Of a stretch of 64,000 nt of DNA, positions 1 to 8,398 are shown piece by piece. The DNA lies in contig NZ_AOIU01000028.1 in assembly GCF_000337455.1 (NCBI RefSeq), positions 139,803-203,802 of the forward strand, written 5' to 3'. Both the position numbers and the translations under genes were made by a program. The notes below the pieces were generated by a model. It was not told the DNA's origin, made no database searches, and saw only the letters and a program-made list of their open reading frames with translations. Numbering within the stretch: position 1 is the first letter of the stretch; every line of letters starts with the position of its first letter. The DNA comes from Halosimplex carlsbadense 2-9-1. GTDB lineage: Archaea > Halobacteriota > Halobacteria > Halobacteriales > Haloarculaceae.

Positions 1-138
1 GAAGTCCTCGGGCGCGTGGTCGATGCGGAGGGTGTCGTCGGCCGGCTGGACCGTCGTCGGCCAGAAGCCGATCAGGACGAACCCGACCACCACGAGCGAA
101 ACGGCGACCACACCGCGTTTCGCGAGCGCGCTGTCCAC
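1..138 (-). CDS. N-terminal part of a membrane-anchored protein (cut by window edge)
   Basis: The GTG at 138-136 opens 46 codons that run off the left edge without a stop. The peptide begins MDSALAKRG, followed by one hydrophobic helix (about residues 9-27, VVAVSLVVVGFVLIGFW) and then a polar extracellular-looking stretch (PTTVQPADDTLRIDHAPEDF). This is the shape of a signal anchor or uncleaved signal peptide. The family cannot be recognised from so little. It is divergent from the photolyase gene, with about 113 bp between the two starts. The start is the only one that places the hydrophobic segment right at the N terminus. Confidence 0.55.
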   Translation of the reverse strand, partial: MDSALAKRGVVAVSLVVVGFVLIGFWPTTVQPADDTLRIDHAPEDF

Positions 139-251
139 GTCCCGACCCTTTCGCGGGGGCGACAAATGCTTTCCCCGTCCCGAGGTCGAACGGGACGACC
201 GAACGCCGTTTCCGTCGAAGCCACTAAGCCACCGTCGTCCTGAGCGAGTCC

Positions 252-1637
252 ATGCGACTGTTCTGGCACCAGCGCGACCTGCGGCTTCGGGACAACCGCG
301 GGCTCGCGACCGCCGCCGCCGACGGTCCGGTCGTGCCCGTGTTCGTCTACGACACCGACTTCCTCGAACACGTCGGCGCCCGCCAGCGGGCCTTCCTCAT
401 GCGCGGCGTCCGCGAGCTCCACGAGGCCTACCGCGAGCGCGGCGGCGACCTCGTGGTTCGCACCGGCCGGCCCAGCGAGGTGCTGCCGGAGGTCGCTGCG
501 GAGTTCGGGGCCGACACCGTCGTCTACAACGAACACTACCGCCCCGCACGCCGCGAGCGCCAGCAACTGGTCGAGGCCGTCTGCGACCGCACGGAGATCG
601 ACACCGTCGCGGAGACCGATCTAGTCCTCGTCGACCCGGGCCGCCTCGACGACCGGTACCCGAACCACAGCCAGTTCCACAACGACTGGCAGCAGGTACC
701 GAAACAGTCCCCCGCTCCCGCGCCCGACCCAGACGAGCTGGCCGATATCGACAGCAGTGCGACCGTCCCCGTGCCCGACGCGGACATCGACCTCCCCGAA
801 GCGGGCTACGACGCCGCCCGCGAGCGCTACGACGCGTTCCTCCAGGAGGGGATCTACAGCTACAATGACACCCGCGATGACCTCCCGATGGCCGTCGAGC
901 GACCGACACAGGCCGTCTCGCGGATGTCGCCGTACCTCGCCGCGGGGATGGTCGGGATCCGCGAGCTGTGGCGCGATGCCACGGAGATCCACGACTCGGT
1001 GTCTGGGGGCGAACAGCGCAACGTTCAGAAGTACCGGTACGAACTCAGCTGGCGCGAACAGAACTACCACCTGCTGTACTACAACCCCGACCTCCCCACG
1101 GAGAACTACAAATCGATCCCGAACCCGATCGAGTGGCGCGACGACCCCGAGGAGTTCGAGGCCTGGAAGCGCGGCGAGACGGGCTATCCGTTGGTCGACG
1201 CTGGGATGCGGCAACTGCGTGCGGAGGGGTACGTCCACAACCGGCCGCGGCAGGTGGTGGCCTCCTTCCTGACGAAGCACCTGCTGGTCGACTGGCGGAA
1301 AGGCCTGCGTCACTTCGCCGCACAGCTGATCGACCACGACCCCGCGTCGAACTCTGGCAACTGGCAGTGGACCGCCTCGACGGGGACCGACTCGGTCGAC
1401 GTGCGGATCTTCGACCCGGTGAGCCAGATGAGCAAGTACGACGACGGAGCGACGTTCGTGAAGGCGTACGTGCCGGAGCTTCGGGACGTGCCGGCGGGGA
1501 AGGTGGTCGACTGGCCGACGCTCCCCGCGGCCGAGCGCGAGCGACTGGCACCCGATTATCCGGAGCCGATCGTCGACCGCAACGAGGGTTACGAGCGGGC
1601 TCAGCGGGTCTTCGAGCGGGCGCTGGGCAAGCGATGA
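252..1637 (+). CDS. phr2: Deoxyribodipyrimidine photolyase (class I CPD photolyase/cryptochrome family)
   Basis: This flavoprotein uses light to split cyclobutane pyrimidine dimers in DNA. At 461 aa it has the usual size. Residues 1-130 form the alpha/beta antenna domain (starts MRLFWHQRDLRLRDN). Residues of about 190-455 form the helical FAD-binding domain, with YELSWREQNYH, the NRPRQVVASFLTKHLLVDWR-type helix near 330, and the flavin-site block NSGNWQWTAST followed by DSVDVRIFDP near 365-385, which is diagnostic of the class. Haloarchaea use this gene (often called phr2) to survive sunlight. Its stop overlaps the next gene by ATGA. The symbol follows haloarchaeal usage; the exact lesion specificity is inferred from the family. 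Confidence 0.93.
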   Translation: MRLFWHQRDLRLRDNRGLATAAADGPVVPVFVYDTDFLEHVGARQRAFLMRGVRELHEAYRERGGDLVVRTGRPSEVLPEVAAEFGADTVVYNEHYRPARRERQQLVEAVCDRTEIDTVAETDLVLVDPGRLDDRYPNHSQFHNDWQQVPKQSPAPAPDPDELADIDSSATVPVPDADIDLPEAGYDAARERYDAFLQEGIYSYNDTRDDLPMAVERPTQAVSRMSPYLAAGMVGIRELWRDATEIHDSVSGGEQRNVQKYRYELSWREQNYHLLYYNPDLPTENYKSIPNPIEWRDDPEEFEAWKRGETGYPLVDAGMRQLRAEGYVHNRPRQVVASFLTKHLLVDWRKGLRHFAAQLIDHDPASNSGNWQWTASTGTDSVDVRIFDPVSQMSKYDDGATFVKAYVPELRDVPAGKVVDWPTLPAAERERLAPDYPEPIVDRNEGYERAQRVFERALGKR

Positions 1638-2086
1638 CCGACGGCGTCGGATCGGTGCTGGCCGAGGCGTCGGCCGACGCCCGCGTCTGCGTCGTCGCGA
1701 CGCGGCCGGCGACGTTCGAGCGCTGTCGCGAGGGGTTCTACCCGGCCCCGGCTTCCTACGACCGGACCGACGAACCGTTCGAGTTCATGGCCTTCTACCG
1801 AACGGCGCCCGTCTCGGCGGTCACGCACGTCGCCCGGGTGGTCGAGCGGGTCGACCAGCACCGGAGCGAGCCCGGGCCGCTGTCCGAGCGCGACTGGACG
1901 GCGACGATCGACCCGTTCGTCGACACCGACGCCGTCGTCGTCTTCGAACTGGGAGACCTCGAAGCGCTGGCGAGCCCGATCGAAAACGACCTGCGCGGGC
2001 TGCGCGGCGCGTGGTACTGCACGGTCGGCGACCTCTGGGGGGCCGCGACGCTCTCGGACCTGACGGCGGACGACGACCCGAGTTGA
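1634..2086 (+). CDS. Conserved hypothetical protein, 150 aa, coupled to photolyase
   Basis: The ATG overlaps the photolyase stop (ATGA at 1634-1637), so the two are probably translationally coupled. The product starts MTDGVGSVLAEASADARVCVVATRP and has no signal peptide or membrane helix. Alternating hydrophobic segments (RVCVVAT, AVVVFELGDLEAL, GAWYCTVGDLWGA) suggest a soluble alpha/beta fold. A central part (FEFMAFYRTAPVSAVTHVARV) resembles haloarchaeal proteins of unknown function. The close coupling suggests a role near DNA repair or light response, but that is only context. No catalytic motif is visible. Confidence 0.75.
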   Translation: MTDGVGSVLAEASADARVCVVATRPATFERCREGFYPAPASYDRTDEPFEFMAFYRTAPVSAVTHVARVVERVDQHRSEPGPLSERDWTATIDPFVDTDAVVVFELGDLEALASPIENDLRGLRGAWYCTVGDLWGAATLSDLTADDDPS

Positions 2087-2149
2087 GGGACCACCGAACC
2101 GGCCGACCGCCGGGCAACAGCCAAGTCCCCGCCGGGTGATGCGAGGGAC

Positions 2150-3277
2150 ATGGCAGCATATCGGGCGGGCATCGTCGGAGCCGGCGGCATCGCCGGGCTC
2201 GGCATCCTCGGGATGCACGACGAGGCGGACATCGGCGAGAAGAAGTTCACGGCCAGCCACGCCGGCGGCTACGCGGCGACGGAGGACATCGAACTCGTCG
2301 CCGTCGCCGACGTGGACGAGGGGAAACTCGACCGGTTCGGCGACGCCTGGGAGATCCCCTCCGAGCGGCGCTACGTCGGTCACGAGGCGATGCTCGACGC
2401 CGAGGACCTGGACGCCGTCTCGGTGTGTACGCCCTCCTTTCTCCACCGCGAACACGTCGTCGATGCCGCGCGGTCGACGGCGGACCCGGACGTGATCTGG
2501 TGCGAGAAGCCGGTCGCCGCCTCCGTCACGGGCGCCGAGGAGATGGTCGAGGTGTGCGACGAAACCGACACGGAGTTGCTCGTCAACCACTCCTTTCGGT
2601 TCACCGAGAAACAGGAGCGACTTCGCGAACTCGTACGGGAAGAGGGACTGCTCGGCGACGTACACGCGGTGTCGATGCAGTTCCGGATGGAGCTGCTGCG
2701 GAACTCGACGCACCTGCTGGACATGCTCGTCTCGCTGCTGGACGCCCGCGCCGAGCGCGTCTCGGGCTACATCACCGGCGAGAACGAGGCCGTCGACACG
2801 CTGGCCGGCGACGACGGGAGCGCCGAGGCGACTCCCGCGGTCGACGACGCCGGCGGCGGCGGCTTCGTCGTCATGGACGACGGCACGTTCGCGACCGTCG
2901 ACTGCACGATCCCCCGGGCGGACTCCTCGATGACGATGCAGTTCGTCGGGACGGAGGGCAAGCTGTATCTCAACAACGACGACGGGGAGTGGCGCTACTG
3001 GCGGCTGGACGACGGCGACCACGTCGAGGAGGACCTGGCGGAGTACGGCATCGAGGGCGCCTGGACGTGGGACGACGACTACGAGCGCGCGTTCCCGAAC
3101 GCCGCTCGTCACGTCGAGGACCTGCTGGAGGGGACCGCCGAGAACCGCTCGACCGGCCGCGAGGCGACCCGCTCGCTGGAGATCATCGTCGGCTTCTACC
3201 TCTCGCACTACACGGGCGGACAGGTGTCGATCCCGCTCGACCGCCCGCTGCGGGACGCGGAGATCACGTCGTGGTAG
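2150..3277 (+). CDS. Gfo/Idh/MocA family NAD(P)-dependent oxidoreductase
   Basis: The 375-aa protein has an N-terminal Rossmann fold with the dinucleotide motif GIVGAGGIAGLG at residues 7-18. The EKPVA signature of the family (DVIWCEKPVAASV) lies near residue 122. A C-terminal alpha/beta substrate domain follows, containing HLLDMLVSLL. The family oxidises or reduces sugars, inositols and related polyols, but the substrate is not predictable here. An insertion around residues 20-45 (HDEADIGEKKFTASHAGGY) is longer than in typical members. The start at 2150 leaves the glycine motif directly at the N terminus. It stands alone between unrelated genes. A second, different family member is at 22126-23244. 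Confidence 0.88.
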   Translation: MAAYRAGIVGAGGIAGLGILGMHDEADIGEKKFTASHAGGYAATEDIELVAVADVDEGKLDRFGDAWEIPSERRYVGHEAMLDAEDLDAVSVCTPSFLHREHVVDAARSTADPDVIWCEKPVAASVTGAEEMVEVCDETDTELLVNHSFRFTEKQERLRELVREEGLLGDVHAVSMQFRMELLRNSTHLLDMLVSLLDARAERVSGYITGENEAVDTLAGDDGSAEATPAVDDAGGGGFVVMDDGTFATVDCTIPRADSSMTMQFVGTEGKLYLNNDDGEWRYWRLDDGDHVEEDLAEYGIEGAWTWDDDYERAFPNAARHVEDLLEGTAENRSTGREATRSLEIIVGFYLSHYTGGQVSIPLDRPLRDAEITSW

Positions 3278-3361
3278 GTGCGGCGCGGTTCGCCGGCGCC
3301 GTCTCCGGTCGGCTCGACCGCCAGCCACACGATTCAAGCGCGTTCGCACGAACGTCCCCGC

Positions 3362-4429
3362 ATGGAGCGAGAACACAGGGCGTTTCTGGAGGACTTGCTC
3401 TCGACGGCGAGCCCGTCGGGGTACGAGGTGCCGGGCCAGCGGGTCTGGGCCGAGTACGTCGAGGACCTCGCCGACGAGGTACGGGTCGACGAGTACGGCA
3501 ACGCGGTCGCGGTCCACGAGGGAAGCGACGACGTTGACACGTCGGTCGCGTTCGCGGGCCACGGCGACGAGATCGGCTTCATCGTCCGCGAGGTCACCGA
3601 CGACGGCTTCCTGACGATCGGCCGGGTCGGTGGCTCGGACAAGACGGTCACCCAGGGTCAGCACGTCACCGTCCACACCGACGACGGGCCCGTCGAGGGG
3701 GTCGTCGGCCAGACGGCGATCCACCTCCGCGACCGCGACGACGACTCGGCGCCGGACATCTCCGAGCTGTGCGTCGACGTCGGCGTCGAAGACGGCGAGA
3801 CGGCCGAGGAACTGGTCGAGGTGGGCGATCCGGTCACCTTCGCCCAGCGAGTGCGGGAACTGGAAGACGGTCGGCTGACCGCCCGCGGAATGGACAACCG
3901 GGTCGGCATCTGGGCGGCCGCCGAGGGCCTTCGCCGGGCCGTCGAGGCCGGGGCGGACGCGACGGTGTACGCGGTCAGCACGGTCCAGGAGGAGGTCGGA
4001 CTCCAGGGCGCCGAGATGGTCGGGTTCGACCTGGACCCCGACGCCGTGATCGCCTGCGACGTGACCCACGCGACGGACTCGCCGGGCGTGCCCGGGAAGA
4101 AATCGACCGGGGTCGAACTCGGCGAGGGGCCCGTGGTCGCCCGCGGGAGCGCGAACCACCCGGCGCTCGTGGAAGCGGTGCGGGGGGTGGCCGAGGAGGC
4201 CGACATCGCGGTCCAGCTCCAGGCGACCGGGTCCCGAACAGGCACCGACGCGGACGCCTTCTACACCGCCCGGGGCGGGACGCCGGCGCTGAACCTGGGG
4301 CTGCCTAACCGATACATGCACACGCCGGTCGAGGTGATCGACGCGGCGGACCTGGACGCGATGGCCGATCTGCTGGGCGCCGTCGGCGCCGCGGCCGACT
4401 CACACGCTCCGTTCGGCGTGGACATCTGA
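3362..4429 (+). CDS. M42 family metallopeptidase (TET-type aminopeptidase/endoglucanase-like)
   Basis: This cytosolic, probably dodecameric, aminopeptidase trims peptides released by the proteasome and other proteases. The 355-aa product carries the expected di-metal ligands in order: His in [11 protein letters not shown] (~65), Asp in ARGMDNRVG (~181), the catalytic Glu pair in [10 protein letters not shown] (~214), Asp in ACDVTHATD (~236), and His in [11 protein letters not shown] near residue 320. The frame is open upstream to 3278, but the ATG at 3362 matches the family N terminus (short helix then TASPSGYE). Haloarchaea often annotate this family as endoglucanase; peptidase activity is the better-supported inference. 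Confidence 0.9.
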   Translation: MEREHRAFLEDLLSTASPSGYEVPGQRVWAEYVEDLADEVRVDEYGNAVAVHEGSDDVDTSVAFAGHGDEIGFIVREVTDDGFLTIGRVGGSDKTVTQGQHVTVHTDDGPVEGVVGQTAIHLRDRDDDSAPDISELCVDVGVEDGETAEELVEVGDPVTFAQRVRELEDGRLTARGMDNRVGIWAAAEGLRRAVEAGADATVYAVSTVQEEVGLQGAEMVGFDLDPDAVIACDVTHATDSPGVPGKKSTGVELGEGPVVARGSANHPALVEAVRGVAEEADIAVQLQATGSRTGTDADAFYTARGGTPALNLGLPNRYMHTPVEVIDAADLDAMADLLGAVGAAADSHAPFGVDI

Positions 4430-4489
4430 CCGCGATCGGGCCACGCCGCGGAGTGGGCCAGTCTGCGGGGCGATTGGGCAAGCGGTACG

Positions 4490-4496
4490 TTTATGC
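4490..4496 (+). promoter_or_regulatory. TATA-like box for lsm-rpl37e-purF
   Basis: TTTATGC lies 24-30 bp before the lsm ATG, the spacing that gives a leaderless or nearly leaderless transcript in haloarchaea. No other AT-rich element is nearby. Confidence 0.45.
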
Positions 4497-4519
4497 ACGC
4501 GACGACAGGCAGTCAGGGT

Positions 4520-4705
4520 ATGAGTGGACGACCGCTGGACGTGCTGGAGGCGTCGCTCGGCGAGGAGGTCACGGTTCGTCTCAAGGGCGGCGAGGAGTAC
4601 GTCGGCGACCTCTCGGGCTACGACCAACACATGAATCTAGTCCTCGAGGACGACCAAGACACAACGATTATACGCGGCGACAACGTCGTCTCTATCAACC
4701 CATGA
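4520..4705 (+). CDS. lsm: Archaeal LSm/Sm-like RNA-binding protein
   Basis: This small RNA-binding protein forms a heptameric ring that binds U-rich RNA and is thought to act in RNA processing. It has 61 aa, short even for an archaeal Sm protein. The Sm1 motif ([28 protein letters not shown]) spans about residues 14-41 and the Sm2 motif ([12 protein letters not shown]) residues 46-58. The ATG at 4520 is preferred over an in-frame ATG nine codons upstream because it gives the standard N terminus and fits the TATA box. Its stop overlaps the L37e start by ATGA; lsm-rpl37e is a conserved haloarchaeal pair. Confidence 0.93.
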   Translation: MSGRPLDVLEASLGEEVTVRLKGGEEYVGDLSGYDQHMNLVLEDDQDTTIIRGDNVVSINP

Positions 4706-4875
4706 CTGGTGCAGGAACCCCGAGTCAGGGGAAGAAAAACACCACGACACACGTCAAGTGTCGTCGGTGCGGTGAGAAATCGTATCACTCGAAGAACAAG
4801 GTCTGTGCGTCCTGCGGGTTCGGCAAGTCGGCCAAGCGACGAGACTACGCCTGGCAGGACAAAGCGGGCGAGTAA
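4702..4875 (+). CDS. rpl37e: 50S ribosomal protein L37e
   Basis: This is a zinc-ribbon ribosomal protein of the large subunit. It has 57 aa with the family start [13 protein letters not shown] and a C4 zinc site: CRRC at residues 20-23 and CASC at about 35-38. The rest is basic, which is unusual among the acidic proteins of this genome and expected for a ribosomal RNA binder. It overlaps lsm by one ATGA and is followed after 3 bp by purF, so the three genes are very probably one operon. Confidence 0.96.
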   Translation: MTGAGTPSQGKKNTTTHVKCRRCGEKSYHSKNKVCASCGFGKSAKRRDYAWQDKAGE

Positions 4876-4878
4876 GGA

Positions 4879-6306
4879 ATGCACGAGAAGTGCGGCGTTG
4901 TCGGCATTTCCACAGCCGACCGAGACGTCGCCCGCCCCCTCTACTATTCGCTCTACGCCCTCCAGCACCGCGGTCAGGAGTCGGCTGGCATCGTCACCCA
5001 CGACGGTTTCCAGCAGTACGAGCACGTCGAGATGGGCCTGGTCGGCGACGTCTTCGACGAGTCCGACCTGGACTCGTTGAACGGCTCCAACGGCATCGGT
5101 CACGTGCGCTATCCGACCTCCGGGAGCGTCAACAACTGCTGTGCCCAGCCCTTCTCGGTCTCGTTCAAGAGCGGGTCGCTCGGGCTCGCCCACAACGGCA
5201 ACCTCATCAACACCGGCGAGATCCGCGAGGAACTCGCCGCGCTGGGCCACGCGTTCACTTCCGACGGCGACACGGAAGTCATCGCCCACGACCTCGCCCG
5301 GAACCTCCTCGAGGAGGATCTGGTCCGGGCAGTCAAGCGAACGATGAGCCGCATCCACGGCTCCTATTCGCTGACGATCACCCACGACGAGACGGTGCTG
5401 GGCGTCCGCGACCCGCAGGGGAATCGCCCGCTGTGTATCGGCGAACTCGACGACGGCTACGTCCTCGCCTCCGAGAGCGCGGCCATCGACACGCTGGACG
5501 GCGACCTCGTCCGCGACGTGCGGCCGGGCGAGCTGGTCGTCCTTCACGACGACGGCAGCGGCTTCGACACCTACCAGCTCGTCGAGACCGAGCAGACCGC
5601 CCACTGCTTTTTCGAACACGTCTACTTCGCCCGCCCGGACTCCGTCATCGACGACGAACTCGTCTACGAGGTGCGCCGGGACCTGGGCGGCGCGCTGTGG
5701 GAAGAGTCGGGCATCGAGACCGACGTTGTGATGCCCGTCCCAGACTCGGGGCGGGCGTTCGCCTCGGGCTACGCCGACGCGGCGCCCGACGGCGTCGACT
5801 TCGCCGAAGGGCTGATGAAAAACCGGTACGTCGGCCGCACGTTCATCATGCCGACCCAGGACGAGCGCGAGCGCGCCGTCCGGCTGAAGCTTAACCCGAT
5901 CAAGAGCACGGTCGAGGGCAAGACCGTCACGGTCATCGACGACTCCATCGTGCGGGGGACGACGTCCTCCCAGCTCGTCGAGTTGCTCTACGAGGCCGGT
6001 GCCGAAGAGGTTCACGTCCGCATCGGCGCCCCGCCGATCGTCGCACCCTGTTACATGGGCATCGACATGGCCAGCCGCGACGAGCTGATCGCGGCTGACA
6101 GGTCGGTCGAGGAGATCCGCGACGAGATCCAGGCCGACTCGCTGTCGTATCTCTCGATCGAGGCGATCGCCGACGCGCTCGGCACGTCCGATTCGGATCT
6201 GTGCCTCGGTTGCGTCACCGGCGAGTACCCCTACGACATCGAAGGCGAACAGACCGACCGAGAGGTCACGCGGCCGGCCGTCGGCCACTCCTCCGCGGAC
6301 GACTGA
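4879..6306 (+). CDS. purF: Amidophosphoribosyltransferase (glutamine PRPP amidotransferase)
   Basis: The enzyme makes 5-phosphoribosylamine from PRPP and glutamine, the first committed step of purine synthesis. The N-terminal nucleophile glutamine-amidotransferase domain begins MHEKCGVVGIS, so Cys5 becomes the nucleophile after removal of a four-residue propeptide. RYPTSG and HNGNL mark the glutaminase site. The C-terminal PRTase domain has the PRPP loop VIDDSIVRGTTS near residue 355. Four cysteines (C242 in AHCFFEH, C391 in APCYMG, C442 and C445 in CLGC) match the [4Fe-4S] ligands of the Bacillus-type enzyme, so this is the iron-sulfur, propeptide class. It has 475 aa, a normal length. It is the third gene of the lsm-rpl37e operon. 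Confidence 0.96.
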   Translation: MHEKCGVVGISTADRDVARPLYYSLYALQHRGQESAGIVTHDGFQQYEHVEMGLVGDVFDESDLDSLNGSNGIGHVRYPTSGSVNNCCAQPFSVSFKSGSLGLAHNGNLINTGEIREELAALGHAFTSDGDTEVIAHDLARNLLEEDLVRAVKRTMSRIHGSYSLTITHDETVLGVRDPQGNRPLCIGELDDGYVLASESAAIDTLDGDLVRDVRPGELVVLHDDGSGFDTYQLVETEQTAHCFFEHVYFARPDSVIDDELVYEVRRDLGGALWEESGIETDVVMPVPDSGRAFASGYADAAPDGVDFAEGLMKNRYVGRTFIMPTQDERERAVRLKLNPIKSTVEGKTVTVIDDSIVRGTTSSQLVELLYEAGAEEVHVRIGAPPIVAPCYMGIDMASRDELIAADRSVEEIRDEIQADSLSYLSIEAIADALGTSDSDLCLGCVTGEYPYDIEGEQTDREVTRPAVGHSSADD

Positions 6307-6335
6307 CCCGACCTCGGTACTCCATTTTCGCCGTC

Positions 6336-6527
6336 TCAGAAGTAGCTGAGCAGATCGATCCCCGCGTCGAAGTGGTCGAGGACGACGTACCCCAGGTAGA
6401 TCCCGACGATGCCGAGGACCCCGGCCGCGTTCGGTGGCGCGGGGATCGGGACGTTCAGAAATCGAAAGACTGCGCCGGTCAGAAACCCGGTCAGCAGGGC
6501 GAGAGCGGCGGTGGTGGCCGATACCAT
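6336..6527 (-). CDS. XapX domain small membrane protein
   Basis: The 63-aa protein has two hydrophobic helices (about residues 5-24 and 36-52) separated by the hallmark linker FRFLNVPIPAPPNAAGVLGIVGIYLGY, which corresponds to the XapX domain. That family is small, membrane-embedded and of unknown function; the name comes from a bacterial xanthosine operon. The ATG at 6527 gives the standard length, although the frame stays open further upstream. It is convergent with purF, with 29 bp between the stops. Confidence 0.8.
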   Translation of the reverse strand: MVSATTAALALLTGFLTGAVFRFLNVPIPAPPNAAGVLGIVGIYLGYVVLDHFDAGIDLLSYF

Positions 6528-6955
6528 GGCTCCCCGTACAGTGACTCGGTATTCAGAGGTTTCGACACGCCGTCGGACAGTCTCCGCGGTACGGAACGCC
6601 GCGAGCGCTGTCGCTCGGTAGGTAACTCCCGCAGAAAGGTGGGTGGGTGTGGGGGTGGGTGGGTGGGTTGGCACCGAACTGGTGCCGCACTTATTCGTAA
6701 CGGCCGGTGTATAATAAATCTTGCGCGAAAAATATCGATATTGATTCTGGTTAGTTTTGAGTATTATTCGTTTCAGGTAGAGATACAAGAATGGCCAGAT
6801 AGGAGTGATCTGACGGGCGCTTCGGCTCCAGACCCAGATATCAATTCTGTGAACGAGGGGGCAACCTATTTGCGCGGTCTGGCGAAAGATCGGGCGATGA
6901 GGGCCGAGGGACCGCACGATTTCGGACGAACGGAGTCGAGCGGGAGGCGTCAGGG
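6528..6955. other. 428-bp intergenic region, no gene
   Basis: I see no coding feature here. It holds two distinct blocks: a G-run tract at 6638-6671 (listed separately) and an AT-rich stretch at about 6710-6790, with runs such as aaaaatatcgatattg and ttgagtattattcg, far below the local GC content. The AT-rich block may hold promoters for the HalX regulator gene (ATG 6956) or for an unannotated short transcript. Which TATA box is used cannot be decided by eye. Confidence 0.6.
6638..6671 (+). repeat. G-run tract with G-quadruplex potential
   Basis: Within 34 bp there are six runs of three or more G separated by single T or TGT (6641-43, 6645-47, 6651-55, 6657-59, 6661-63, 6665-67). Four G3 runs with loops of 1-3 nt are enough for an intramolecular quadruplex, and this tract has spare runs. 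It lies about 290 bp before the HalX gene and 110 bp upstream of the XapX start, where the minus strand would be C-rich. Confidence 0.75.
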
Positions 6956-7543
6956 ATGACCGCGGAGGCGTCGGTACTGGTCGTCGACGACAACCGGGTC
7001 ATCGCGGACACGTACGCGGCGTTCCTCGCCGACGAGTACACGGTCGAGACCGTCTACGGCGGCGAGGCGGCGCTGGACGCGCTCGGCCCCGAGGTCGAAG
7101 TGGTCCTGCTGGACCGGCGGATGCCCGGGCTGTCGGGCGACGAGGTACTCGCGCGGATCGACGAGCGGGCGCTGGACTGTCGAGTCGTGATGGTGACGGC
7201 GGTCGACCCGGCGGTCGACGTCGTCGACCTCCCGTTCGACGAGTACGTCGTCAAGCCGGTCGGTCGGCCGGAACTGGTCGCCGTGGTCGAGGAGATGCGC
7301 CGACGGGCCACCTACGACGACGCGCTCAGGGGATTTCTCGCGCTCGCGTCGAAGAAGGCGACGCTCGAAGCGCGCGTCGGGGAGGCAGAACGCGCCGACA
7401 GCGAACCCTACCGGCGGGTCGAGGAACGCCTGGCCGAAAAGCGGGAGTCGCTCGGAATCGAGACGGAGCGCCTGGAGGGGATCGTCTCGGGAGAGGCGCG
7501 GGACATCGTCACCACGAGCGATACCGACGCGATCACCGAGTGA
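6956..7543 (+). CDS. HalX domain response regulator
   Basis: The 195-aa protein has an N-terminal CheY-like receiver (residues 4-115). The acidic pocket is DD at 11-12, the phosphoacceptor Asp53 sits in VVLLDRRMPG, the switch Thr is in VMVTAVD near 81, and the Lys is in EYVVKPVG near 101. The second half, from about residue 120 (YDDALRGFLALASKKATLEARV and the following charged helices), is the HalX domain, an output module found mainly in haloarchaea whose target is unknown. No histidine kinase is adjacent, so it is an orphan regulator. The next gene is a winged-helix protein 80 bp downstream. Confidence 0.9.
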   Translation: MTAEASVLVVDDNRVIADTYAAFLADEYTVETVYGGEAALDALGPEVEVVLLDRRMPGLSGDEVLARIDERALDCRVVMVTAVDPAVDVVDLPFDEYVVKPVGRPELVAVVEEMRRRATYDDALRGFLALASKKATLEARVGEAERADSEPYRRVEERLAEKRESLGIETERLEGIVSGEARDIVTTSDTDAITE

Positions 7544-7622
7544 CGTGAGGCCGTCGCAGCGGCGTCGCTCGGCCCCGTCGACTCCGGTACGCTTACGGCG
7601 TCCGCTCCGTAGCGGACTGGTA

Positions 7623-7898
7623 ATGGAGGGGACCCTGTGGTACGTGCTCACCGGGACGCGCGGGGGGCGAAACCGGATCAGGATCCTCCAGGCGATCGAC
7701 GAGCGGCCCCGCAACGCCCACCAGCTGGCCGACGACCTCGATCTGGACTACAAGACCGTCAGGCACCACCTCGACGTGTTGCTGGACAACGACATCGTCG
7801 ACAAGAGCGGCGACGACTACGGGGCCGTCTACCTGCCGACCGACCGAGTTCGAGCCAACTGGGGAACAGTCGAGGAGATCTTCGAACGGGTCGAGTGA
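7623..7898 (+). CDS. Winged helix-turn-helix DNA-binding protein (ArsR-like)
   Basis: This 91-aa predicted transcription factor has an HTH at residues of about 15-60. It contains NRIRILQAIDERPRNAHQLADDLDLDYKTVRHHLDVLLDNDIVDKSGDDYGAVYLPT, i.e. recognition helix YKTVRHHLDVL and a beta wing with an aromatic/acidic turn. No cysteine metal site is present, so it is not a metal sensor of the classic ArsR type. The ATG at 7623 is chosen because the upstream in-frame residues (26 codons, Arg/Ser/Pro-rich) look non-coding. The short membrane protein downstream (7954) probably forms a functional pair with it. Confidence 0.85.
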   Translation: MEGTLWYVLTGTRGGRNRIRILQAIDERPRNAHQLADDLDLDYKTVRHHLDVLLDNDIVDKSGDDYGAVYLPTDRVRANWGTVEEIFERVE

Positions 7899-7921
7899 GT
7901 ATGGTCGAAATTAGGAACACG

Positions 7922-7927
7922 TATATT
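7922..7927 (+). promoter_or_regulatory. TATA-like box before the 100-aa membrane protein
   Basis: TATATT lies 27-32 bp upstream of ATG 7954. A purine-rich GGGAGGAA at 7943-7950 sits just before the start and could act as a ribosome binding site if transcription begins earlier. Confidence 0.4.
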
Positions 7928-7953
7928 CGGCGGCGAGAACAAGGGAGGAACGG

Positions 7954-8256
7954 ATGAGTCTCTGGCTGGACGCCGCGAGCGCGGCCGCGACCCTGAACGT
8001 CGTCCTGCTCGTCGCGCTCGTCGGCATCTGGGCCCGTAACTATCTGGAGTTCCGTTCGAAGCATCCGCTGGGCCTGCTCGTGTTCGGTCTCCTGTTGCTG
8101 GCCGAAAACTGCCTGTCGGTCTACTACTACGTCATCGACCCGGAGGTCGCGGCGCTGCTGCGTTCCGCGGCCCCCGTCGCCGGCCGCGCGATGACCTTCG
8201 TCCAGATCCTTGAACTCGGTGCCATCCTCTTTCTCGCCTGGGTCACCTGGGACTGA
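7954..8256 (+). CDS. Small three-helix membrane protein, function unknown
   Basis: The 100-aa protein has three predicted transmembrane helices: residues about 10-28 (AATLNVVLLVALVGIWARNYL), 40-62 (GLLVFGLLLLAENCLSVYYYV) and 78-98 (MTFVQILELGAILFLAWVTW). Their charges suggest the N terminus lies outside. It follows the winged-helix gene by 55 bp in the same orientation. This HTH/membrane protein arrangement recurs in haloarchaea by my recollection, and a sensing role is possible but unproven. Confidence 0.8.
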   Translation: MSLWLDAASAAATLNVVLLVALVGIWARNYLEFRSKHPLGLLVFGLLLLAENCLSVYYYVIDPEVAALLRSAAPVAGRAMTFVQILELGAILFLAWVTWD

Positions 8257-8398
8257 GCGCCGGGCCCGGCGAAACGCGGTCGTCGCCTCCCCAACCCGCG
8301 ATTCGACACGGAGTTCGAACGAATTTGGGTGACTCCCGGGCGTGGCTACGGTGTCACGTCGGACAAGCTTCACATCGCTGTTTTCCTGGGACTGTACC

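Noticed and set aside
1601..4321. Very long open frame on the minus strand (about 900 codons)
   Set aside because: It is the complement of the Gfo/Idh and M42 genes plus an intergenic gap. High GC keeps stop codons rare in this frame. The peptide is rich in Arg, Val and Asp without any domain.
6201..6959. Plus-strand frame of about 250 codons through the purF end and the HalX leader
   Set aside because: It begins inside purF in another frame and runs through AT-rich promoter DNA. No domain is seen.
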